Source: CAIWHR01 sp963779805
GTDB lineage: Bacteria > Pseudomonadota > Gammaproteobacteria > Burkholderiales > Casimicrobiaceae
Reading direction: 5' to 3'
Assembly: GCA_963779805.1 (NCBI GenBank)
Contig: CAVZZN010000010.1
Coordinates: forward strand, 62,001-126,000
DNA: 64,000 nucleotides
Numbering within the stretch: position 1 is the stretch's first letter; the number at the start of each line of letters is the position of its first letter. Position numbers and translations under genes: made by a program. The notes under the pieces are model-generated. The model searched no databases. It was given only the letters and a program-made list of their open reading frames with translations, and was not told the DNA's origin. This document shows, in pieces, positions 25,299-34,857 of the stretch.

Positions 25299-25913
25299 TT
25301 GCTCGTCGACTCCGCCCCGCCCCGCATCGTCCGCCATCGCGTCCTGCAGATGGACGGCTTTCTCGCCGCGCCGGACGTCGAGCGCTGGATGGCCTACGCG
25401 TTCGCGTCCGAGGCGCAGTTCATTCCTTCCGGCACGAGCGACAAGGCCGCGAACTACCGCCGCTCGCTCGTGCTGCAGCCGAGCGATGCGATGACCGTCC
25501 CATTCACGAACAAGGTGCGGGCGGTGATGCCGGATGTCATCGGCGCGCTGCGCATGCAGCCCTTCGGAGTCGGGATCGTGGAGTGCCAGCTCACCGCCAA
25601 CAACGACGGCAGTTTCTTCGGCATCCACACCGACGCCGCGCACAACGAAACCGTGCTGCGGCAGCTGACCTATGTGTACTACTTCAATCGCGACCCGAAG
25701 GGCTTCGAGGGCGGGCAGCTGCGCATCTACGACGATCAGATCCGCAACGGCAAGCTCGCCCGCGTCGATTCCCACCAAGTGATCGAGCCGCGCCACAACA
25801 GCATCGTGTTCTTCCAGGCGCCGATCATGCACGAGGTCACGCCCGTGCGCGTTGCGTCGCGCGACTTTCGCGACAGCCGCTTTACCGTCAACGGCTGGGT
25901 CCAGCGCGTGTGA
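25299..25913 (+). CDS. 2-oxoglutarate/Fe(II) oxygenase-like protein
   Basis: 204 aa from a TTG with GGGAG 8 nt upstream; the alternative ATG (25350) has no ribosome site. The HTD (residues 110-112) and MHEVTPV (His about 178) motifs plus Arg near 194 complete the HxD...H...R set of prolyl-4-hydroxylase-type enzymes, with YYFNRDPKGFEGGQLRIYDD between them. Acts on an unknown protein or small-molecule substrate. The 3' end overlaps the convergent regulator gene by 26 nt. Confidence 0.85.
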   Translation: MLVDSAPPRIVRHRVLQMDGFLAAPDVERWMAYAFASEAQFIPSGTSDKAANYRRSLVLQPSDAMTVPFTNKVRAVMPDVIGALRMQPFGVGIVECQLTANNDGSFFGIHTDAAHNETVLRQLTYVYYFNRDPKGFEGGQLRIYDDQIRNGKLARVDSHQVIEPRHNSIVFFQAPIMHEVTPVRVASRDFRDSRFTVNGWVQRV

Positions 25914-28437
25914 CGCTCTGCGGAAACGCGAGCGCACACGCGTCGTCGTCCGTCAGCTGCCGGCCCTCTTCGTACAGGCGTGCCAACGTCTGCGCGTCGC
26001 GTCGCGCCGCAAGCAGCGGGTGCAACGTCTCGCGCATCTGGCGCGCGATGAGGCGCGGCGCGATCCCGCGCGCGGCGTACACGCAATCGGCGTAGGCGAG
26101 AACGCGCGCGGCATCGTCGATGCGGCCGCGTCGTGCGAGCAGGAGCGCCGCGTCGCCGAGGACGAGCGCGCCGGTGCCGTAGCTGCGCCGCACCGGACCG
26201 AGTGCCTCGCCATACATGTGCTCCGCGGCGTCGAGGCGATCCGCCAGGAGCAAGGCGGTCGCCATCGTCCTGAGGTTCAGGCCATCGTTGACGAGTTCCG
26301 GCGACGCTCGGTAGCGCGCGAGCATTTCCTCGGTCGCGGTCATCGCCTGCGCGACGTTCTTCGCGGCAACCCCGATCTCGACCAGGATGCCCAGGGCGGT
26401 CCATTCGTCGGCGAGGCTGCCGATCTGTCGCGAGAGGGCGAGATATTCGAGGCCATGCGCGCGCGCTTCGTCGAAAGCGCCGGCTGTGATCGACACCAGC
26501 GCTGCGGTGTTCGCGATGGTGCCGCGCAGCCAGGCCGGCCAGCCCGGATCGCGCAGGCTCAGCGCTTCCTCGATCGCGCTGCGCGCCTCGGCCAATCGCC
26601 CCGCGCTCAGCAGCGCATACGCGAGCGCGCTCCAGCCGAGATACATGCCCAGGGCGTCCCCGAGATCGCGATAGAGGTCGATCGCGCGCGTGGCCGCATC
26701 GATCGAGCGCACCGGCGACACGAAGCTGCTGCCATCCGCACACGCCAGCCAGAATCGGGCGGCGTCCTGCTGCGACGTCGCCGCACTCGCGAGCGGCAGC
26801 AGCACCTCGCTCCATTGCGAAGCCTCCGCATTGAGCGCCACGTGGTGCAGATAGCCCTGGGCCGCCCCGGCCGCGCCGTACAGCGCGACCGCGATGCCGT
26901 GGTCGCCCTCCGGCTGGCTCGCCCAATGCAAGGCGGCGCGCAGGTTGTCGAGGTCGGGGACGAGCGGCTCGTTCGCCCGAGTGGGCGGCGTGCCCGCGAG
27001 AATGTCGCGGTAATACCGCTCGAAGGTGTCGCGCATGACTTGCGCATGGCGCCGCATCATGGCCGCCGTGTCGCCGTGCCGGGCGAGGCACTCGAGCGCG
27101 AAGGCGCGCGTCGTCTCCAGCATGCGATAGCGCGGGCTGCTCTCGCCTTCGACGATGACGAGCGACTTGTCGACCAGCGCGCCCAGATGGTCGAGCACGG
27201 TCCACTCGTCCACGTCGTCGCTGGTTGCGAGCCGTTGTGCCGCCTCGAGCGAGAAGCTCCCCGCGAACACGCCGAGCTGCTGGAAGATCCGCTGCTCCGC
27301 GGGGGAGAGCAGGGCGTAGCTCCACTCGAGCGCGGCGCGCAGCGTCTGATGCCGTGGCAGCGCGAGGCGCGAGCCCGCGGTGAGCAGGCGAAACCGCGCG
27401 TCCAGCCGCTGCCGCACGCCTTCCACGCCGAGCAACGGGACCCGCGCCGCTGCGAGCTCGATGGCGAGGGGAATGCCGTCGAGGCGGCGGCAGATCTCGA
27501 CCACCGCGGCGACGTTATCGTCCGTCAGCTCGAAGCGCGGCTGCGCCGCCCGCACGCGCGCGACGAGCAGTTGCACGGAGCCGGCCTCGGCGGCGGAAAG
27601 ACGTGTCGCCTCCGGCGGCACCTCGAGCGGGCCCAGGCGATACACCTGCTCGTCCGGATGCCGCAGCAGCTCCTGGCTGGTCGCGAGGATGCGCACGCTC
27701 GGCGCGCGCTTGCGCAACGCGGCCACGACCGCGTCCACCTCTTCGAGCACGTGCTCGCAGTTGTCGAGCACGACCAGCAGGCGCTGGCCCGCCAGCGCCT
27801 GCGCCGCGACGTCGATCGCGGCACCGGCTTCGCCACTGGCGAGGCCGAGCGATCGCGCGACGGTCGCGGTCACGAGCGACGCATCGGCGAGCGAGGCGAG
27901 CTCCACGAAGCGCACGCCGTCGGGAAACTCGGTGCGCGATGCGAGCGCAACCGCGTGCGCGAGGCGCGTCTTGCCGATGCCTGCGGGGCCGACCACGGTC
28001 ACCAGCGGATGCTGCCGGATGGACGACTGCAGCGCGCCGATGTCCTCGTCGCGGCCGAAGAGCGATGCAAGCTCGACCGCATCGGCCGTCGGGGCCTGCG
28101 CGGCAGGCGGGCTTGCGGATGCAGGCGCGTCGGGCGAACCGTGCTCGCGCGCTGCGGTCAGGCGATAGCCGCGTCCCGGAATCGTCGCGATCGCGTGCGG
28201 GCCGAGCACCTTGCGCAGCGTGCTGATCTGCACCTGCAGGTTGTTCTCCTCCACCACCAGGCCCGGCCAGGCGAGGTCGAGCAGCTGGTTCTTGCTCACG
28301 AGCTGTCCTGCGCGCTCGGCGAGCGCGAGCAGGACGTCGAACGCGCGGCTGCCGACGGCCACCACGCGACCGTTCACCAGCAGTCGACGCTGGTCCGGCT
28401 GGACCTCGAACGAGCCGAAGCGATGGGCGGCGGTCAC
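25888..28437 (-). CDS. Winged-helix transcriptional regulator with NB-ARC-like ATPase and TPR region
   Basis: 849 aa. An OmpR/PhoB-type DNA-binding domain at residues 5-95 (FDVLLALAERAGQLVSKNQLLDLAWP) is followed by an AAA/STAND ATPase with Walker A GPAGIGKTRLAHAV (about 155-168) and Walker B-like LLVVLDNCEHVLEEVD, then a long helical tail of TPR type. This is the layout of the CadC/AfsR-like COG3903 regulators. There is no receiver domain; the ligand is unknown. The nearest divergent gene is the 82-aa membrane protein at 28604. Confidence 0.9.
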   Translation of the reverse strand: MTAAHRFGSFEVQPDQRRLLVNGRVVAVGSRAFDVLLALAERAGQLVSKNQLLDLAWPGLVVEENNLQVQISTLRKVLGPHAIATIPGRGYRLTAAREHGSPDAPASASPPAAQAPTADAVELASLFGRDEDIGALQSSIRQHPLVTVVGPAGIGKTRLAHAVALASRTEFPDGVRFVELASLADASLVTATVARSLGLASGEAGAAIDVAAQALAGQRLLVVLDNCEHVLEEVDAVVAALRKRAPSVRILATSQELLRHPDEQVYRLGPLEVPPEATRLSAAEAGSVQLLVARVRAAQPRFELTDDNVAAVVEICRRLDGIPLAIELAAARVPLLGVEGVRQRLDARFRLLTAGSRLALPRHQTLRAALEWSYALLSPAEQRIFQQLGVFAGSFSLEAAQRLATSDDVDEWTVLDHLGALVDKSLVIVEGESSPRYRMLETTRAFALECLARHGDTAAMMRRHAQVMRDTFERYYRDILAGTPPTRANEPLVPDLDNLRAALHWASQPEGDHGIAVALYGAAGAAQGYLHHVALNAEASQWSEVLLPLASAATSQQDAARFWLACADGSSFVSPVRSIDAATRAIDLYRDLGDALGMYLGWSALAYALLSAGRLAEARSAIEEALSLRDPGWPAWLRGTIANTAALVSITAGAFDEARAHGLEYLALSRQIGSLADEWTALGILVEIGVAAKNVAQAMTATEEMLARYRASPELVNDGLNLRTMATALLLADRLDAAEHMYGEALGPVRRSYGTGALVLGDAALLLARRGRIDDAARVLAYADCVYAARGIAPRLIARQMRETLHPLLAARRDAQTLARLYEEGRQLTDDDACALAFPQSVTRAGPSR

Positions 28438-28603
28438 GGGCAGGCGGTGCGCAGAAGCATGGCGCGAATTTACTCCGCCCGTCGCGCCGGGCGGCGCCGG
28501 CTTTAAGAACGTTTAAGACCGCGCCAAGGACTGAAGGCGGCGCTCGGCCGGAAAGTACGCCCCGGCAGCAACCCACTTTCCGAACCGCGCAGAGGAGATC
28601 GCG

Positions 28604-28852
28604 ATGAACGCCAGGCCCCGTGTTCCCCGCATGGACGTCCGTCCGACCGTCATTGCCGCCGCCGTCGCGGCCCTCGTCAGCATCGTGCTGCTCGCGAGCG
28701 TGGTCGCGCTCTTCACGCGCGAGGGCGCCCCGCTCCAGGAGATCGCGACGGCGCAGCAGGCCTGCGCCGATCACCCGTATGTATCGGAGCGGGATGCGTG
28801 CGTGCAGTCGTATATCGCCGCGACGCGCCGCGCTGTGGTTGCCCGTCGCTGA
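28604..28852 (+). CDS. 82-aa single-span membrane protein
   Basis: AGAGGAGAT precedes the ATG. One strong hydrophobic helix (VIAAAVAALVSIVLLASVVALF), then a polar periplasmic part with two cysteines (QACADHPYVSERDACVQSY). Divergent from the large STAND regulator and possibly its target or sensor partner. No family recognised. Confidence 0.6.
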   Translation: MNARPRVPRMDVRPTVIAAAVAALVSIVLLASVVALFTREGAPLQEIATAQQACADHPYVSERDACVQSYIAATRRAVVARR

Positions 28853-28870
28853 TCCGGGCGCGGCACGCCG

Positions 28871-28925
28871 AACCCGGTACTCGGAGTATCGGCCTTCGGC
28901 AGGTGGAGCGTTGCTCCGAGTACGG
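28871..28925. repeat. Convergent-junction palindromic repeat, copy 1
   Basis: GTACTCGGAG (28877-28886) pairs perfectly with CTCCGAGTAC (28914-28923) across a 27-nt loop, preceded by AACCCG. Shares the TACTCGGAGTA core with copies at 37616 and 47076, and like them lies between the 3' ends of convergent genes. Confidence 0.55.
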
Positions 28926-28959
28926 CAGCGCGGTGGCCGCCGCCGGCGTTGCACGGCCT

Positions 28960-29635
28960 TTAGGCGCCCGAGAAGAGCCTGCGCACCGACTCGCGCTCGG
29001 CTTCGACATCGACGACGTCGCCATGCGCCGGGATCAGCCAGCGCGGCTGCTGCCGATCGGCCTCCGCGGCGAGCCATCGCCGCAGCGCGCGCCGGTCCTT
29101 CACCATGAAGAGCGGGGCGACGTTGTTGAAGCGCAGTCCGGGTGCGCTGCCGGTCAACCCGAACAGCAACCGCGCCACGGCATGGCGCGGCAGCGCCTTC
29201 ATGTTCAGGATCGCGTCCGTGACGTACCACACGCAGCCCGCGGCTCGTGTCCACGCTGACCAGCGCTTCGCCCGTGCGGTAGTGCGGCATGTCGATGAAC
29301 CGGACGTGCGGTCCCGCGATGGGCGGGATCTCGGCAACGGGGCGAACGTCCGGCTGGCGCGAGACCTTCTGCACGCGCGAGATCGATTGCGCCGGCGCGA
29401 AGACCTGCGCATCGGGGAAGCGCTGCTTCCACGCCGCGATGCCCATCGTGTGGAACGCGTTCGGCGCGACGAGCGCTCGCACCGCGCCGTGCCGCGCGAG
29501 ATCGTCGAACGCGTCGGCCGACGCCCGGAACGGCGGGCTGACCACGATCAGTCCTTCGGCGCCGCGCACCGCGAGCGCGGTGGCGAAGCCGGGCCCGAAG
29601 GTATAGGCGTACGTGAGCAACGGCAGCTCTCGCAT
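28960..29635 (-). pseudogene. Metallo-beta-lactamase-fold-like protein, frame-broken
   Basis: The N-terminal frame reads MRELPLLTYAYTFGPGFATA through VRFIDMPHYRTGEALVSVD. The sequence then continues coherently one frame over as CVWYVTDAILNMKALP to PRWLIPAHGDVVDVEAE and the stop. The break is near 29240. HTMG and PAHGD are where an MBL-like fold places ligands, but the normal HxHxDH is absent, as in DUF4336-type relatives. A single-base error would restore about 225 aa. The start is uncertain; an ATG at 29683 is also possible. Confidence 0.6.
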
Positions 29636-29723
29636 CGAACACCATCCAGCGTTTGATGATACTGTCCACGCATCCTCCTCCATCCGCAGCGCGCCCATTC
29701 TGCCGCCGTGGACCGTGCTTGTC

Positions 29724-30788
29724 ATGAACGATGCGATTGCGGCTCGATTGCGCGCGATGCTCGGTCCCGTGTCGTGGGCCGTGGATCGCATTTCGCTCGA
29801 GGGTGACGTGCTCGACGTCGACGGCTGGCTCTATGCCGACGCATCGTGTCGGGACGATCTCGAGATCCTGATCAACGGGCGTGCGTTCGACGAGCGACGT
29901 CCCGCCCGCCTGCGGCCGCGCCTCGGTACCGGCCTGTGGTACCTGCCCGGCGCGGCGCATTTCGGGTTCGCGCTTCGCGCCCGTCTCGCGCCCGAGGAGA
30001 TCGCCGCGGACGCCATCGAGATAGGCGTTCATCGCCGCTCGACGGGAACGCGCCTCGACGAATGCTGGATGGCGTATCCGGGCGCGGCAGCGCGGGATGC
30101 GAAGCTTCCGATGCCGGAGCCGAGCCAACTTGCCCGCGTTGCGAATTCGCCGCCGCAGGTGTTTCGGATGCAGGGACTGTCGGTTGCGCTTCAGCTTGCG
30201 GCTGTCGCGCAACGCTACGGACGTGCGATAGGCGATGGCGTCGTCGCGCTCGACTGGGGCTGCGGCTGCGGACGCGTCGCGCGGTTCTGGCCCGAGGGTT
30301 CGCCGCTGATCGGGGTCGACGTCGATGCCGAGAACGTCGAGTGGTGCCGTGCGCACCTGCCGGGCACGTACGCGCTGATCGCGCCCGAGCCGCCGACGCA
30401 GCTGCCGTCCGCGTCGATCGATGTCGCGTTCGGCATCTCCGTGATCTCGCACCTGCCCACGGCATTGCGCCAAGCGTGGCTCGAGGAGTTCGACCGCATC
30501 GTGAGACCCGGCGGGCTTGTGATGCTGAGCTTTCTCGGCAAGCACGGGACCGCGCGCGCCGGGATCGACGCCGAACATCTGCAACGATTGGAGCAGGACG
30601 GCGAGCTCTTCGTCGCGACCGACGAGGTGATCGATCGCATGCTCGGCGATCGGGGCCTCTACGGCACGAGCTACATCATGGACGAGCGCGCGCTGACGTT
30701 TCGCGCCGGCGCGCTCGCGGGGGTGGCTGTGTTGCGCGCCGCGATCGCCAATCACCAGGATCTGCTCGTCCTGAAGAAGCACGCCTGA
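29724..30788 (+). CDS. Class I SAM-dependent methyltransferase
   Basis: 354 aa. An N-terminal beta-rich domain (VLDVDGWLYADASCRDDLEIL) precedes a SAM-binding Rossmann domain with LDWGCGCGRVARFWP (motif I, about residue 175), IGVDVDAENVEWCRAHLPG (motif II) and a VRPGGLVMLSFLG segment. Substrate unknown; the appended domain is unlike housekeeping methyltransferases. The internal ATG at 29724 is preferred since the upstream residues overlap the divergent gene. Confidence 0.8.
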   Translation: MNDAIAARLRAMLGPVSWAVDRISLEGDVLDVDGWLYADASCRDDLEILINGRAFDERRPARLRPRLGTGLWYLPGAAHFGFALRARLAPEEIAADAIEIGVHRRSTGTRLDECWMAYPGAAARDAKLPMPEPSQLARVANSPPQVFRMQGLSVALQLAAVAQRYGRAIGDGVVALDWGCGCGRVARFWPEGSPLIGVDVDAENVEWCRAHLPGTYALIAPEPPTQLPSASIDVAFGISVISHLPTALRQAWLEEFDRIVRPGGLVMLSFLGKHGTARAGIDAEHLQRLEQDGELFVATDEVIDRMLGDRGLYGTSYIMDERALTFRAGALAGVAVLRAAIANHQDLLVLKKHA

Positions 30789-31012
30789 CGCCCGCGCCGT
30801 GGTCGGCGATGAACGAAGCGATAGTGCACATTGTGGTCGAGGGATCTGCCACCGCGCGAAGTGCGGCCCGACGACCTCGTGCTCATCCCGTCCACGGATG
30901 CCGCCCCATCGGCCGCGGTGATGTGCCTGATCCGAAATGACGATTGGAGGACGCGACGGTTGTCTATAGATTGGATGCTGCATCGCAACATGCCATCCAT
31001 CGGGATTTCATC

Positions 31013-31333
31013 ATGGACAACAACGCCAATCTCTACTCGCCATTTGCAATGCCGTCACCGCCTGCCGAGCGGCAGGCCATGGCGTTCGGGATCTGGGTTC
31101 GCACGGCGATCGGCTGCGCGGGATTGGCGATCCTCGGCATCGAATTGCTCGCCGCCGAACCTGGCCACGCCGGAACGGGGACGGTGCTGCTGATCCTCGG
31201 GGCGGCGATTGCCGCCTATGCCGCGCGCCGGGCGCGTGCGCTCCTCGATACGTTCGACGATCGTGGGGCAGGCACGCCGTCGCCGGTCACCCGCGATGCG
31301 CCGGCGCACGCACTGCTCGCGCGCCCGACGTAA
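31013..31333 (+). CDS. Small two-helix membrane protein
   Basis: 106 aa starting MDNNANLYSPFAMPSP. Two hydrophobic helices (AIGCAGLAILGIELLAA and GTVLLILGAAIAAYAA) are followed by a polar tail. No family recognised. Just downstream (31331-31452) a coherent-looking stretch, VIDLESVLRATGVRLPREGM, then KLLSEMSLAGLERLRR, continues in another frame. It might be a lost C-terminus or another remnant. Confidence 0.5.
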   Translation: MDNNANLYSPFAMPSPPAERQAMAFGIWVRTAIGCAGLAILGIELLAAEPGHAGTGTVLLILGAAIAAYAARRARALLDTFDDRGAGTPSPVTRDAPAHALLARPT

Positions 31334-31509
31334 TCGACCTCGAGTCGGTGCTGCGTGCCACGGGCGTGCGTCTCCCGCGCGAAGGCATGAAGCTCTTGTC
31401 CGAGATGTCGCTCGCCGGCCTCGAACGCCTGCGCAGGACGCGCCGGGAATAGGACTTGCGTCGTTCCTGTAGATTTCCTCCCGCTCGTCCCGTAATGCCC
31501 TTCCCCACG

Positions 31510-31950
31510 TCGTGCAGGCGCTCGAGCGCCGCCCCGGAAGCTTGGCCAGCGCGGGCTGGATGATTCCCTGCGCCGGACGCGGTGCGTGGCGCACGAGGCG
31601 TTCGCCCTCGGGCGTGAGGTACACGTGCACGACCCGCTTATCGGGATTCGATCGCTCGCGCCGCACGAGCAGGTTGCGAGCAGTCGGCAGCTCGATCGAA
31701 AGCAGGGTCGAAAGCTCGGACACGCTGAGGCCCGGGCGCGCCCGGATTTCGGCAAGCGCCCAAGGGCACCGCTCACGCCGCAACGCTCCTCGATGCGCTG
31801 GAAGTGATGCTGCGAGACCCGGAAGAGCTCGCGGAATTGCTTCAGCACGAGCAGCACGCGGACGGCGCGGGCCGCCGTGCGCACGGATGGATTCCGGGGC
31901 GGCTTCGATGCCCGGTTTGCCGCCGTGGCCTTTCGTCCCCTGCCGGCGCC
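31510..31950 (-). pseudogene. MarR-family regulator, degraded
   Basis: Three minus-strand frames each carry part of one MarR protein: VLLVLKQFRELFRVSQHHFQ and RIEERCGVSGA in one; WALAEIRARPGLSVSELSTL and NPDKRVVHVYLTPEGERLV in the next; ALERLHDVGKGI in the third. Frame breaks fall near 31765 and 31545. About ten residues are also missing in frame between LPTARNLL and RRERSNPDKR, part of the recognition/wing region. Multiple lesions indicate a true pseudogene. First element of a 2-kb fragment cluster. Confidence 0.7.
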
Positions 31951-32127
31951 CGCACCAGCGGCGGCGGCGGCAGTTACCGCGCGCCGCGAGGTGCCTTCGC
32001 ACTTCGTCGTGCAACGGAGCGGCTGTCGCGCAAAGGTTTCCTGTTCCGGATCATCGCCTCTCCTGGGCTCGCAAGGGGTCCGGCGATGACAAAGCACCGA
32101 TCATGCCGCGCGGGGGTCGATGCGAGG

Positions 32128-32301
32128 TCAATAGCCCTCTTCGGCCTGGATCAGCCATTCCTCGAAGCTTGCGCAGGGCAGTGCGTGCTCCTGCATGTCG
32201 GCGCAGTATTCGAGATAGCGCTCGTAACGAGGATCCGATGCAGGGTCGGCTTCGTTGCCGAGTCCGCCCGTCGCTGCGGGATTGCCCTCTTGATCGTTCA
32301 T
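32128..32301 (-). CDS. 57-aa hypothetical protein
   Basis: MNDQEGNPAATGGLGNEADP start and ASFEEWLIQAEEGY end; acidic, with RYERYLEYCADMQEHALPC in the middle. AAGGA lies 6 nt before the ATG. A long frame continues upstream on this strand but has no coding look. Embedded in the remnant cluster, so it may be a survivor or a fragment. Function unknown. Confidence 0.45.
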   Translation of the reverse strand: MNDQEGNPAATGGLGNEADPASDPRYERYLEYCADMQEHALPCASFEEWLIQAEEGY

Positions 32302-32561
32302 CGTGGATCCTTGGTTCGCCCCTTCCGGCGGGGCGCGGGGTCGCGCGAGCACCATCGGCCCCAGCTCACGGAATTTTGCGTAGCGGTGGAGGTTCCAATC
32401 CGGCTCCCGTTGCAGGTTCGACCCCGAATGCGCGTGTGCGTTTCGCGATCGCAACCGGACCATCCCTCGACGCCCATGTCGCCACACGTTTACGCAGCTT
32501 CGTCCGGATCGTCCCCCGCGCCGGGCAGGCAGCGACGCCCGCGCCTCAGCCGGCGCGTCGC

Positions 32562-32711
32562 GGCTACGTGCCGCTGCGGGACTACGCTGCCATCGACGAT
32601 TGCCACGGTGGCGCACCCGTCGCGCGCGACGGCAGCATCGACTGGTGCTGCCTGGATCGTTTCGATGGCGAGCCGGTCCTGCTGCGCCTGCTCGACGCCG
32701 AGCGCGGCGGG
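32562..32711 (+). pseudogene. GH15 glucoamylase/trehalase-type N-terminal fragment
   Basis: GYVPLRDYAAIDDCHGGAPV and ARDGSIDWCCLDRFDGEPVL match the opening of GH15 family trehalase-like proteins (YxxIxDYALIGD...RDGSIDWLCLPRFDS). Only about 50 codons exist; the catalytic barrel is gone. It joins directly to an unrelated cytochrome-oxidase fragment at 32711/32717, which marks a deletion junction. Confidence 0.6.
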
Positions 32712-32713
32712 GC

Positions 32714-32892
32714 GGGCTCAACGTCGCGGTCAACCTGGGCATCGCCGCGCTGAAGGCGCTGCTCGTGGCGCTGGTGTTCATGCACGTGCGCAAGGAACGC
32801 CCGGTGGTCTGGCTCGCGGCCGCTGCCGGCATTGCCTGGGCCGCGATCCTGGTCGGACTGAGCGCGACCGACTTCGGCGTGCGCGGCTGGTG
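32714..32892 (+). pseudogene. Cytochrome c oxidase subunit IV (caa3-type) fragment
   Basis: LNVAVNLGIAALKALLVALV and FMHVRKERPVVW, then AAAAGIAWAAILVGLSATDF correspond to the last two membrane helices of prokaryotic caa3-oxidase subunit IV. The N-terminal helix and start are missing, and the frame runs past the usual end. No other oxidase genes are nearby. Confidence 0.55.
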
Positions 32893-33004
32893 GCGCGGGA
32901 CCGGCGCGATGCGATGCGCCAAGCGCCGATGCTCGGAGTCAGCCTTCGTCCATGCAGATCGCGTTGCAGCGGCGCGGTTCGTCGCGCTCGCGAAGGGGTG
33001 GAAC

Positions 33005-33722
33005 ATGATGCAAGCGAATGAGAGCTGTACGGTGGTCGTGACCGGGGCATCGGCCGGCGCCGGTCGTGCGACCGCCCGCCATTTCGGCGCGCGCGGCTGG
33101 CGCGTCGCGCTCGTCTCCCGCGACGCCGCTCGCCCCGCCCAGACGCGCCGCGAGATCGAGGCGAGCGGCGGGACGCGATGGCCGTCACTGCCGACCCGGC
33201 CGATGCCGTCGTGGCCGCGCGCGATGCCGTGATGGAGCGCTGGGGCCGCATCGACGTCGGGGTGAACTGTGCGATGTGCACTATCGTGGCGCCCATCGAC
33301 TGGGCGCGCAACAGGTTCACGTGCAAGTACCAGACCGTCGGAACGGTGTACCAGCCCGAGGTCGCGGCGCGCGCAGTGTAACGCGCGGCAATACGCGCGC
33401 CGCGGGAGCTGTGGGTCGGGGGCAGCGCATCAAGGCGATCGCGGGTCAGCTCCTCGCGTCCGCGCTGATGGATCGCCTGCTCGCGCGCCGCGCGTGGGAT
33501 GGCCAGATCACGCGCGTGCCGGAAACGCCCGGGCGTCCCGACGATCTGGACGCGACGGTGCCGGGGGCGTTCGGAGCGCATGGCCGCTTCGACGACCGCG
33601 CGCAGGAGACCGCCTTGGCGGCGCTGAACCCGCAACACGCATGGTGGGGTGTCGGCGCTCTCGCGGCGGCAGCTGCCGCGCTGCTGCTGCGTCCGAAGCG
33701 ATCCGCACCGCGGCTGCGCTGA
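33005..33722 (+). pseudogene. Short-chain dehydrogenase with C-terminal membrane helix, degraded
   Basis: Starts with MMQANESCTVVVTGASAGAG (TGxxxGxG cofactor motif). The frame breaks near 33172, resumes as DAMAVTADPADAVVAARDAV and WGRIDVGVN, then jumps from the central strand straight to IDWARNR: the catalytic YxxxK region (about 75 residues) is deleted. Further breaks near 33379 and 33425 precede IKAIAGQLLASALMDRLL and a GAFGAHGRFDDRAQE tail with a final hydrophobic helix. Several independent lesions indicate a dead gene. Confidence 0.7.
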
Positions 33723-33760
33723 CTCCGAGTCCACACCGGACCGTTCCTCGGAGCGTCCTC

Positions 33761-34702
33761 ATGGCTGAGTCCAGGCTCGCGATCTACGGCGCGATCGCGG
33801 CGAACGTCGCGATCGCGGTCACCAAGTTCGCCGTCGCGGCCGTCACGGGCAGCTCGGCGATGCTGTCCGAAGGCATTCACTCCGCCGTCGACACCGTCGA
33901 TGGCTTCCTGCTACTCGCGGGCATGCACTTGAGCCAGCGCGAGCCGTCCCCCGAGCACCCGTTCGGCCACGGCAAGGAGCTGTACTTCTGGAGCTTGATC
34001 GTCGCGGTGCTCGTCTTCGGGATGGGCGGCGGCGTGTCCGCGTACGAGGGCGTGGTGCACGTGATGCACCCGGCGCCGCTCAAGGATGCCGGGTGGAACT
34101 ATGTCGTGCTCGCCGCTGCGACCGTGTTCGAGGGTGCGAGCTTCGTCGTCGCCCTGCGGCAGTTCAATCGAACCCGGGGTGACGTGCCGTTCTGGCGCGC
34201 GCTGCGCACGAGCAAGGACCCGACGACGTTCACCGTGGTCGCCGAAGACGGCGCCGCGCTCGCCGGGCTCGCGTTCGCGGCGACGGGCATCTACGCGAGC
34301 CATCGCCTGGAGATGCCGGTGCTCGACGGCGTCGCCTCGATCGCGATCGGTGTCCTGCTCGCGGGGGTGGCGATACTCCTCATCCGCGAGTCGCGCGGAC
34401 TGCTGATCGGCGAAGGCGTGCGGCCGGAGACCGCGGTGGCTATCCGCGAGCTCGCGCTGCGCCACCCGACGGTGCGCGGCGCCGGGCGCCCGCTGTCGAT
34501 GTACATGGGACCCGACCAGGTCCTGCTCACGCTCGACGTGCAGTTCAAGCCGGATGCGCGTGCGGACGACATCGCCGGCGCGGTCGCGCAGATCGAGCAC
34601 GAGATCCGCGCGCAGTACCCCAAGATCACGCGGATCTACATCGAGGCGCGCTGCCTCGGAGCAACGCCGCAGGCCGCGCGTTCCGCACCCGCCCACCGCT
34701 GA
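33761..34702 (+). CDS. Cation diffusion facilitator family transporter
   Basis: 313 aa from an ATG 8 nt after GGAG. Six membrane helices with the CDF metal sites: SEGIHSAVDTVDGF in helix 2 and EDGAALAGLAFAATG in helix 5, plus HPFGHGKELYFW between helices. A cytoplasmic C-terminal domain follows. Exports a divalent metal (Zn, Fe, Mn or Co) in exchange for protons; the metal cannot be told. Intact gene directly after the remnant cluster. Confidence 0.92.
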   Translation: MAESRLAIYGAIAANVAIAVTKFAVAAVTGSSAMLSEGIHSAVDTVDGFLLLAGMHLSQREPSPEHPFGHGKELYFWSLIVAVLVFGMGGGVSAYEGVVHVMHPAPLKDAGWNYVVLAAATVFEGASFVVALRQFNRTRGDVPFWRALRTSKDPTTFTVVAEDGAALAGLAFAATGIYASHRLEMPVLDGVASIAIGVLLAGVAILLIRESRGLLIGEGVRPETAVAIRELALRHPTVRGAGRPLSMYMGPDQVLLTLDVQFKPDARADDIAGAVAQIEHEIRAQYPKITRIYIEARCLGATPQAARSAPAHR

Positions 34703-34857
34703 GCGCGCCTGCTCCGACCGCAACGTCGCGAGGTCACGATGAACCGCGCCACATCCGCGCTGGCGCGCAGCGAGAGTAAGCGCTCGCGACATGCGCCGTC
34801 CTTGTGATCGCAGCTGCGCGTCGTTACCATAGTCCCCCGTCCGCTCCGAGCCGATCC

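Noticed and set aside
31331..31452. Short plausible protein stretch ending GLERLRRTRRE on the plus strand
   Set aside because: No start codon with a ribosome site and it overlaps the tail of the MarR remnant; kept only as a comment on the gene at 31013.
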